From assembly GCA_025359965.1 (NCBI GenBank), contig JANYDC010000119.1, positions 1 through 64,000 of the forward strand: a stretch of DNA of 64,000 nucleotides, given 5' to 3'. This DNA is from Pedosphaera sp. (lineage in GTDB: Bacteria > Verrucomicrobiota > Verrucomicrobiia > Limisphaerales > SXQI01). The stretch's first letter is position 1; each line of letters starts with the position of its first letter. Under the pieces are notes generated by a model, which did no database searches, was not told where the DNA came from, and saw only the letters and a program-made list of their open reading frames with translations. Shown piece by piece: positions 1-8,400 of the stretch. The position numbers were made by a program, and so were the translations under genes.

Positions 1-2218
1 TGTAAGTGCTTGGAACCTCCACATCGGGAGGGCGCGGCACCGGTATTAACCGGACCATTTCTCGTCCCAAAATATTGTCGGCACCCGCTGTAACCAAACC
101 AAAATGAGGTTCGGTTGTGACAGCAATCAGGCGCTGCTTTAAGTCCACTGCTACATTGGTCTCCCATGCGGCGGGGTCGGTAACACCCGCAAGCCCGAGA
201 TTGGCCGTGGTTTGTTCCCTCAGCAAACTTCCCTGCAAATCATAAGCCCTGACTGCCACCCCAACTCCCGCAAGCGTCTGGGCGGACACGGTTCCATCGT
301 ATGGCCTGGGAGTGGAAAGAAGATCCAAGGCTGATTTATCCTCCAAGCGCAAGGCCGGGAACGGAGGAAGGTTTGAATTCATGTCGGTGCCAGCGACCAA
401 TTCGTTGAGGTCCGTGAAGCCATCCCCATCGGTGTCCTTCCCACCCAAGGGATTCAACCCAAGACCAATCTCAACATAGTCAGGAATCCCATCCTTGTCG
501 GAATCAATAGCGGAGGCAGGCTCGTAAAACTGGTAATCGGCAGAATGAATGACTGATTTTGCGTTGGAGCCAAAAGGCTGTGCGTAATACTCTAAGGTGG
601 ATCTCTTGAAGACGTAAAATGGTTTGGAATAAGTCTGCCAAGGAGTTCCGGCACTCACGCGGTATTTTATGGTTATGGCAGGCACAGGACTCTTCAGAGT
701 TACCATCACGGCTTTCTGGTACAGGCCTGAACCGGGAATGATTTGAACATCCGCCACCTCGTCGCCCACCGCTGCGGAACGGGAAAAGACAGAGATGGAA
801 GGCGCATATTGGTTTACCAACCCGAATGGTCCACTCACAGGAACGGGACCCAAGCTAACAGTTTGAGGCGAACTCAACCCTTGCGCCTGCCCCTGATAAG
901 TGGAAGCCAGCACCTGAACCGTGCCGGGTGCGGCTCCAATCTTTGCGAAATTAGCAGTCCAATCACCGGCTTGAAGCGATCGAATTAAATTGGGTTGAAC
1001 GGAAACAAAAGGCTCGTTGGCAAACAAAAAGACGTTTGCTCTTGAGGCAGCGCGGTGAAGGCCTGGAAGGTTTCCTTTGGAACCGGCCACAAATTTTCCG
1101 CCCGCAAAATCAAATTTCTGCCATTGGCTCGAGCGGTTGCGCAAACCGTCGCCGGAAAGCATCTGGAATTGATTGTTACCCGTGAGAGCGGCACCTGTGA
1201 AAGATTGCCCTGCTTCCGGGGTCAAATTTTGCAATAGCACGGGTGCGCTGACTCCAGTGAAGTCATAAATAGCACCTTTGGACCCAAGGTCAAAAAGCAC
1301 CAGTAGCCGCGAACCTGAAGGTCCGGGGATGATTTGGACGGATTCGATGCTGTTGCCAAGTTCGTAGCTGGTGGTTCCGGCGACAGCAAAGGTGCCGAGC
1401 ACGGGCTCATTCAAAGTCACACAAACGAGATTAGATTGTCCAGGGTGGTAAAAACCAAGGACTGTCAGAGGAGAACCACTAAAGCTTCCACTCACCCAAC
1501 GTGCGTCCGCCAATGGGATGCCAAAGTTCAACACTGTAGTGGCCGGAGATACCGTGTAATTCAGCGCTGAAAAAACATCATTCACTGCACCCGAAGCAAG
1601 AAATCCGCCGAACTCTAAACCGGCTGGCTTAAGCCGCAGACGATTGCCTCCATGCATCGCACCAGAAGTAACACTTTCGCTCAGAACGGAAAAAACTCCG
1701 GCTGAATTGCGCACCAAGGCCCGGCGCACGCTATCGGGTGGGCTGTTCATGTCAGTACCCACAACGAGGTCGTCCAATGGCGTGTTGCCGGCACCTGCTA
1801 TGTCAATTGATAGAACCATGCCGGGACCAACCCCGGGGACATAAATGGATTGGGGGATAACCGGGCTTGTCGAGGTCAGCACATCACATAAGTTCACCCG
1901 ATTGGCGGTGCCGCTCGCGGCTAGCAAAGAATCGCGGGTGGTGGATGCAACGTGGCCGATTGCCACGGCCTCGGTGACGTCAATTCCTGTGGATCGAGAG
2001 TCGCTCCATGTGTAAGTGTCGATGGCGGTCTGGTAGCCCACGCGAAACACCCCGGAAGGACGATCCACAACGACGACGTCCTCGCGTCCATCGCCATCAA
2101 GATCGCCGGTCGCAATAAATTCGAAGCGGAACTCATGGACGAAGCCTGCGGCGGAGACAGACCCGGCAAGGCAAAGCAGGCCCAGAAACAAAGCAAATAA
2201 TTGACGCATCGTTCTCAT
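1..2218 (-). CDS. Large exported FG-GAP/EF-hand-like protein, C-terminus beyond window
   Basis: Third gene of a minus-strand operon, cut at the window edge after about 739 codons. It opens with a signal peptide (MRTMRQLFALFLGLLCLAGS...VSA). An FG-GAP/VCBS-like segment (TGDLDGDGREDVVVVD) follows at once, as in beta-propeller proteins. Near the visible end are a chitobiase-C/Fn3-associated-like stretch (KAVMVTLKSP...YRVSAG) and two Asp-rich calcium-loop motifs (DSDKDGIPD and DTDGDGFTD) of the thrombospondin type 3 kind. Its ATG overlaps the stop of the preceding gene as ATGA, implying translational coupling. An ATG three codons further in is the alternative start. It is probably secreted or surface-bound and Ca-stabilised; its role is unknown. 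Confidence 0.8.
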   Translation of the reverse strand, partial: MRTMRQLFALFLGLLCLAGSVSAAGFVHEFRFEFIATGDLDGDGREDVVVVDRPSGVFRVGYQTAIDTYTWSDSRSTGIDVTEAVAIGHVASTTRDSLLAASGTANRVNLCDVLTSTSPVIPQSIYVPGVGPGMVLSIDIAGAGNTPLDDLVVGTDMNSPPDSVRRALVRNSAGVFSVLSESVTSGAMHGGNRLRLKPAGLEFGGFLASGAVNDVFSALNYTVSPATTVLNFGIPLADARWVSGSFSGSPLTVLGFYHPGQSNLVCVTLNEPVLGTFAVAGTTSYELGNSIESVQIIPGPSGSRLLVLFDLGSKGAIYDFTGVSAPVLLQNLTPEAGQSFTGAALTGNNQFQMLSGDGLRNRSSQWQKFDFAGGKFVAGSKGNLPGLHRAASRANVFLFANEPFVSVQPNLIRSLQAGDWTANFAKIGAAPGTVQVLASTYQGQAQGLSSPQTVSLGPVPVSGPFGLVNQYAPSISVFSRSAAVGDEVADVQIIPGSGLYQKAVMVTLKSPVPAITIKYRVSAGTPWQTYSKPFYVFKRSTLEYYAQPFGSNAKSVIHSADYQFYEPASAIDSDKDGIPDYVEIGLGLNPLGGKDTDGDGFTDLNELVAGTDMNSNLPPFPALRLEDKSALDLLSTPRPYDGTVSAQTLAGVGVAVRAYDLQGSLLREQTTANLGLAGVTDPAAWETNVAVDLKQRLIAVTTEPHFGLVTAGADNILGREMVRLIPVPRPPDVEVPSTY

Positions 2219-5200
2219 GGCACCACGTTCACAAAGGAAGTCAGGATCACTTCCTCAATTTCTTTTTGTCCATTAAATCGGACGAGCACATATCCGTAAG
2301 TCGCATTGGAAAGCACGGGCTGGGTATCGACCAGATACATGTAATTTAAGACACGGTTATCCTTGGCCGGTGCGACTCGTATAAATGGGTCACGGAGGGC
2401 CACCACGGCGATCCCGTTTGGATCAGTGGCATTGTCGTAAGCAATTTCCTCCATCAAGGGGGACACTTGAACCACGTCGCCCGACACCGTCGGATACAGT
2501 GGAGACGCTACTTGAAAACGGTAAAGAGCAACCGGGAATAGACTCGCCCCCGCCTTGTTGCTGTAGATGTGCTCCATCGGCGGACTTAAATCATACAGAG
2601 ACTGCTGAATGCTGAGCTTATTGTCGGTGGATCGGGTGTTGAGCACACGTCCTGTGACTTCACCGATGCGGATACCCACACCAGGGAAAACAGAGGGGTT
2701 AAGCTGTTCCGCGATGATCGGACTGTTCCAAAAATTCAACTTGGGCAGAGGTCGCGCCGGCCATGGAACTTTGGGACCCGTCAGAATAGTCGGAGCCCAA
2801 TAAAACTGCTCAACATTGCTGCGCGGTCCTTTGCTTCCATCCTTGCCAACGGCCTTCACGAACACGGTATAAAGTTGGCCTTCTTGGATATCGACGTTCA
2901 CCTCAAACTGAGCGCCATTTCCAAAACCCGGACCTATGCGAGGCGTCAGGTATTGACCGAAATCATTGGTGCCCGGCAATCCCTTGACCGTGTAGACGAT
3001 TGGGTTGGGTGTGGGCCCTTGGTTGGCAGACAGTTCTGCGGAAATATTCGGCGGAGTAATCCATTGCTCTGCGGCGATGTAAACCTCAAAGCGCTCCACT
3101 CCGTAAGGGGGACAGAACCATCGAATTTTCATTTCCGGCGAGGCGTCCGTTCCGGCCTGTTCCAAGTTGGATAACATCGGGGTCGGCAGCGGAGAAGTGG
3201 CGGCCAGATGGAGGCAATCCCCCCCAAGAAGCGTCAGCGGGCTGGCGTTTCCATGCTCATCAAAAAGCTGCCCATAATAGCAAACCGTGGCCGCATGCGG
3301 CGGCATGGCGTCATCCGTGTATGAAATGGAAGTGACATCGTCAAAATTGGCGGGGCCCTGTTTGATCAAGGTCAGCGTCCCCTCATCAATCCGGCGGTAC
3401 AGCTTGTATTCCTTAGTGCCAGGAGTCAGCGTAATTACGACATCGACGCCATCAATGGTGCCATCGGTGGGGTTCACTGGGACATGGCGGTCGCAATCCC
3501 GTCCTTTTACAGCGTTGTAGATGGAGGTTTTGACTGTGAAGGTCAAAGCTTCCCACAAAACATGGCGGTTAAAGCCGAACTGGGGATAGCTCACAGCACT
3601 GTGAGCAGAGAATGCGGAAACCTCGCCGTCAATCGATCCCACGCGGCAAACAAAAACCAAGGCATCCTTACCGGAGGCACGCGGCAGGAGATAAGGAACC
3701 TGCACGGAACCATCGCTCGGGCTGAAATAAAAGCGCCCCAAATAGTTGGTGGGATCTGACGAATCGACGTAGAACTCGGCCCATTCAATGCCTTTGTCCT
3801 GACGCTTGCACTCAAGCGTGTAAAAAACGTAATCTTTGCGCTGCTCGGATTCGCGGTCCAAAACGTCCTGATACTTTCGATCGCCTACTACGGGACGGCG
3901 GCAGTCAAAGGTGACATCACCGCGAGGGCCGGAAGGGCCTTCACGATCACGAAGAACGCCGAAAACCGGGCTACTGTGCGGGGAAAGATTGCCTCCACAA
4001 GCAGAGTCATCCTCAGCCCGGATAGTGTACCAGAAAGTCTTGTCCGCATCGGCAGGAACCTGAGGAGACCCTACTCCATCGTCCACGTAACTATTCCATT
4101 CGGCTCCGGGAATATAGGCAATGGGACCGGCGATGCGATGGGAGGCAGGGTTTGGGAAAAAGACAGGAACCTCGGCCGGAGCCTTCCACCGATACACGTA
4201 GTACTTGTTGATGACACTGTTGCTGGTATTGACGGGCTGTTTCCAGCGGACTTTCAAGACCTGCTTGTTTACGCCGCCATTGAAAGAGTAATCATTAACC
4301 ACTTGAACACCTCCCGGAGCTTCCGGCGGCATCATGTCGCACATGGTCACCAGCGAGCCCGGTGAAACGAGGCCATCGCGTCCAAGAATGTCTCGTGCAG
4401 TCAGGAAATAGTAGAATTGATCCCCATTATTGAATGGGATACCCCCTTGAGAAAAGCGGCGGTTCTCGTCGACCACGAAATAGTTGGTGCGGTCGGCCAC
4501 GAAGTCGGCCAGTGAGGCCGCATTAAACTCGCGATTTTTGAGGATGGGCGCTTTGTTGATCCTTTTGACAGCAGGGTTATTGCTGTTCAAAGTGAGCAAC
4601 TGGAGAGTGGTCGGCGGAGTAATGTGGAAGCCGTTTGCTTCAGCCAGCGTCTTCGGCATGCGGTACAGATTGAATCCATACGATAGAAGCGACAGCTTCT
4701 TTAGGTCATCCGGAGAGTACCAACGAAATTTGGCATTTAAATTGCCCTTTGCGATGGCGTGGGGAATGGCCACAGGAATGGACGGAGCAGGCAGAATCAC
4801 GGGAGCAGCGGGGTCCAAAGTCACACGACCCACAACCTCTCTGTCAGTCATGGTCGAAAGATCAAAAGCGCGAATTTCGAAGCTGCGAATGCCCACTGCG
4901 GGAATTTGTTGGGCATGGGCCAAACCCAGGCAGAGATTGATGGCAGGATGGACTTTGGAAAGCAGGATGAGGTTATTGAAATGGTTGGGGTCGGACTGCG
5001 CGCCCCGAATGACAATCGAAACCTTTTCCGCAAGGCTGATGCTGGCCGCGGGCATCAGGGTTTGGAATAGAATGGTGACACGCTCCTCCAGCAGCCCCAG
5101 GTCATCGCCCAGATGAGTGCCGCGCTCCAACAAAACACTGATGACAGGAATCTCCGTCTGGGTCTTTACCACCGATTCGCGCGTATAAGTCGCCGGACTG

Positions 5201-5436
5201 GTTACCAGACCTGCCTTATCATAAACGGCGTAGGGACGGTTTTGAACGAGCGAGGCATCGCTGCCCTGCCAGAGGATGTAGGCCCATGTCTTGCCGGCCC
5301 CGTCGATGTAGGTGGTACCGACCGAATAGATGACATTGTCCAATGCCTGAGCGCGCACGACCGGGGTGCAGCCCAGCGAACCCACCAGCAAGACCGCCAG
5401 AAGGAACAAGTGTCGTATGGTTGAGTGCAGCTTCAT
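2215..5436 (-). CDS. Large exported protein with fibronectin-III-like segments
   Basis: Exported protein of 1073 aa that I do not recognise as a named family. The N-terminus is a signal peptide (MKLHSTIRHLFLLAVLLVGSL), with a likely signal peptidase I site after VVRAQA. A cysteine lies in the hydrophobic part (SLGC), but the surrounding residues are a poor lipobox. The middle and C-terminal parts contain several Fn3-like beta-sandwich stretches (LKVRWKQPVNTSNSVINKYYVYRWKAP written in part: LKVRWKQP, NKYYVYRW; YTIRAEDDSACGG; EMKIRWFCPP; ERFEVYIAAEQW). It starts six bases after the stop of the 1782-aa gene and overlaps the next gene by four bases, so the three are co-translated. Extracellular location is an inference from the signal peptide. 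Confidence 0.8.
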   Translation of the reverse strand: MKLHSTIRHLFLLAVLLVGSLGCTPVVRAQALDNVIYSVGTTYIDGAGKTWAYILWQGSDASLVQNRPYAVYDKAGLVTSPATYTRESVVKTQTEIPVISVLLERGTHLGDDLGLLEERVTILFQTLMPAASISLAEKVSIVIRGAQSDPNHFNNLILLSKVHPAINLCLGLAHAQQIPAVGIRSFEIRAFDLSTMTDREVVGRVTLDPAAPVILPAPSIPVAIPHAIAKGNLNAKFRWYSPDDLKKLSLLSYGFNLYRMPKTLAEANGFHITPPTTLQLLTLNSNNPAVKRINKAPILKNREFNAASLADFVADRTNYFVVDENRRFSQGGIPFNNGDQFYYFLTARDILGRDGLVSPGSLVTMCDMMPPEAPGGVQVVNDYSFNGGVNKQVLKVRWKQPVNTSNSVINKYYVYRWKAPAEVPVFFPNPASHRIAGPIAYIPGAEWNSYVDDGVGSPQVPADADKTFWYTIRAEDDSACGGNLSPHSSPVFGVLRDREGPSGPRGDVTFDCRRPVVGDRKYQDVLDRESEQRKDYVFYTLECKRQDKGIEWAEFYVDSSDPTNYLGRFYFSPSDGSVQVPYLLPRASGKDALVFVCRVGSIDGEVSAFSAHSAVSYPQFGFNRHVLWEALTFTVKTSIYNAVKGRDCDRHVPVNPTDGTIDGVDVVITLTPGTKEYKLYRRIDEGTLTLIKQGPANFDDVTSISYTDDAMPPHAATVCYYGQLFDEHGNASPLTLLGGDCLHLAATSPLPTPMLSNLEQAGTDASPEMKIRWFCPPYGVERFEVYIAAEQWITPPNISAELSANQGPTPNPIVYTVKGLPGTNDFGQYLTPRIGPGFGNGAQFEVNVDIQEGQLYTVFVKAVGKDGSKGPRSNVEQFYWAPTILTGPKVPWPARPLPKLNFWNSPIIAEQLNPSVFPGVGIRIGEVTGRVLNTRSTDNKLSIQQSLYDLSPPMEHIYSNKAGASLFPVALYRFQVASPLYPTVSGDVVQVSPLMEEIAYDNATDPNGIAVVALRDPFIRVAPAKDNRVLNYMYLVDTQPVLSNATYGYVLVRFNGQKEIEEVILTSFVNVVP

Positions 5437-5442
5437 CCGTTG

Positions 5443-8400
5443 CTAAAAATCGATATCCCAGGAACCATTTTTGTAAGTAATGCCCAGTGATTTGCTGAAA
5501 CTGATGCATAGCGGACAAAACCCAATCTCCCCCGACAGTTCGCCCGTGCCCTTGAGGGTAAGTCCCGAAGGATTCTTAACTCCAATGAGTTTCACTTTGC
5601 CCTCGACTGATACAATGCAGAGCACCTCGCCGCTGGCGCCAAGCAGCATTTTGCCGCCGAAGGTGGGGCCTTCAATAAAGAAGAAGGCGCCTGCGCCAAC
5701 TTCTGCGCTGATTTCGAAGAAGCAGCTTGCAGGAATTCCCAGCAATGCTTCTGAAATGGGGATGGTAGCCTCGGCATATACGTAGGCACCGGTGAATGGA
5801 GGCGTGCCCAGCACAGCCGCCACTTCCGGATCCCACATGGCAATTGGGTCCAAAGTGCAGGTCTTGCCGAAGTAAATGCCGCCGAAGCCCTCGTACTTGT
5901 TGAATTTGATGCCCGCTGCCGCACTGAAATAATTCTCAAGCTCACCAAAGGCCATAGCCGCAGCCAGACGATTGATCTCGAAGGCCTCGAATGAAATGGC
6001 ACCGTTCAACTCAAGCTTGCCTGCAACGTTAATCAACAGCGGCGGGGTTATTCCCGAATCAAAAGTAAACTTGGCTCCCACGCTGGCTCGAAGATCGGGA
6101 CTGATCCAGCCCACTTTCACATCATCCGCGCCCATGCTGACCTCGGTGGCCTTGCCGCTGGGAGGCAAACACGCTGCAGGAGTGCCATCCGAATCCAATT
6201 CCTTAATTTGAATGTAAGCATTCAGCTCCATTTCAGAAGGAACTTTCAACTGAGCGTATATATCAAGGCGGAGGAGTTTGAGCGAATCGCCGTTGATGTG
6301 GGCATAGCCAGTGATGCGACCGGCTCCCATCACTCCGCTGGCCTTGCCGAGGAAACCGTTAATTTCGTTGTCCACTTGTGACAAGGTTTCGTTGATCAGG
6401 CTGCGCATCAACCCGTTAAACTGCTGGAACATCGAATCCATGCCCTCACGGATGGAAGTGTCTACGTCGTAGAGCCGTTGTTTGATAATGCTTTGAAGCG
6501 CGGCTACCAGTTGTGTGCCAAAAAAACGATCCTCCACTTTTTGGCGGATGAAATTCTCGATTTCCTGCTCAGAATAATGCACAAACGGATCGTCAATGCT
6601 GATATTGATAGACCCTACGAATGATCGCACGTCGCTGGAAAGACTGGTCGTAATACCGTCGATCTCCCCTGCAAAACTGAGCAGTTTGGCCTTCAATTCG
6701 TTCACTACTTCCTGGCCAGCCTGAAGTCCAGAGCGGACAGTGTGAATAAAATCCTTGAAATCGTGCAAGGCTGACTCGACCTCGTCCAAAGTAGGATCCG
6801 CGTCCGCAAGAAGTGCATTGAGCTTATCGTCGAGGATGGCGCCGGCAAACTGGGCGGCCAACTCGCCAATCAATTCCTTAATCAACTGGCTGGCAATGGT
6901 CCGATGTCCGTCCGTCTTGGCGAGAATGCTATCAATAGAATCAATTGCGTCCTCAACTTTTTTGAGGTTCTCATCAATTTCCTTGATAACGCCGAGATCA
7001 ATCGGGGAATTGCCCAGAATGTTCTTTAATTTGTTGCGAAGATTGGGAACCGGTCCGCCGCCCAGACAGTACTGATCGATTATGGTGTTGGGATTGACGG
7101 TCCAAGTCTTGGTGCCAGGGTTCCAATTTGATTTGAGCTCCAAATACAACGCGTGGATGACCGGCTGAAGGATATCGTCAAAAGGTTTGTCAAAGAATTC
7201 CTTCAACTCCGCGTTGAGCATGGTGTTCATCTTGCCCATCGCCTCATCAATCACTCCGCGGGCCGCTCCCAACCCGGCATTGGCAAATGCCTCGGTGACA
7301 CCTGATGCCTGATCCACAGCATTGAAAGCCAGATTGGCCAGGTTCACCTTCGGAATACCCTCGTACTCGATACCGAATGTAAGTTCCGCATTCTTTGCGC
7401 TCAAGTACTTCACTTGATGCTCCACATTCACGACCAGCAGGTCATTATGGACCGGTTGGAAAGATTTGAAGGAGCGGGTGGCCGTCGACCATGACAGCGG
7501 ATAATCGAGATCAATCACCCCAAGCCAGTTCCTCTGGGCGCGCACCAAGTATTTGCCAAGCCCATCCGTATTGCCCTTACGGTAATTCTCGACAGTCACT
7601 CCGTCCGGAAATCCTTTGTTGCGATCATCAAAACCGGCTTGGTTGAAAAAATTCTTCCCCGCAATTTCGAATCCATGGCTTGGCCAGCCACCCATGAGGT
7701 AAATGACCGCCGTGGTATTGGTCTTCTTGGCGCTGGTGTGGAGATGAACTTTAAGATCTTCAAAAAACGGCACGTCGCATTTACCTGCCATGTTGATAAA
7801 GCCGGGTCCGGGCGGAGAATCAGCATGATGGTTGTAATAGGCGTCGCTAACCGAAGTGAACGAATATTTCTCAGTCCCTGGACCGTGGAATTTGAAGGAG
7901 TTAGGGAGCTTCAATCGCGAATCAAAATTGTTGAGGATGCCGTCGGCAGCCCTGATCAACTCACCCGAACTCATGAAACCCACCGAACCGTAGAGCGGAT
8001 CGTCCACGTGGGAGGCCCAAGCCTGCACGCCGAGCACCAAATAGCCGACCCCTGGATCGCAGGCCACATCGCTTTGAAAACTGATGGCCAAAGTCGAGAA
8101 ATCAGCCTGCCAATATTCCAGCACTTTCATTAGGCCCGCTTCGCCGTTGGGAACCTTGGCTTTGTCCAAGGCACCCAGACAGGTGAAACGGAGCTCTTCA
8201 AAATTTTGATCAATGTTTGAAGGGGCCGGCACATGCACGTAACCCTCGGTGCGGGAATCGACGTTCTGGCTGTCAAGGTAAGCGAGCCCGTAATTGCTAA
8301 AATTAATCTTGTAGCCGTAGAGGATGGCCGTTGGCGGAAACTGGCCGAAAACCGCTTCATGAATACCGCTGACACCACCAAACCGGGTGTAGTATTTGGA

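Noticed and set aside
2215..5436. Lipoprotein interpretation of the 1073-aa protein
   Set aside because: The cysteine in SLGC lacks the usual Leu at -3 and the peptide continues to a good signal peptidase I site.
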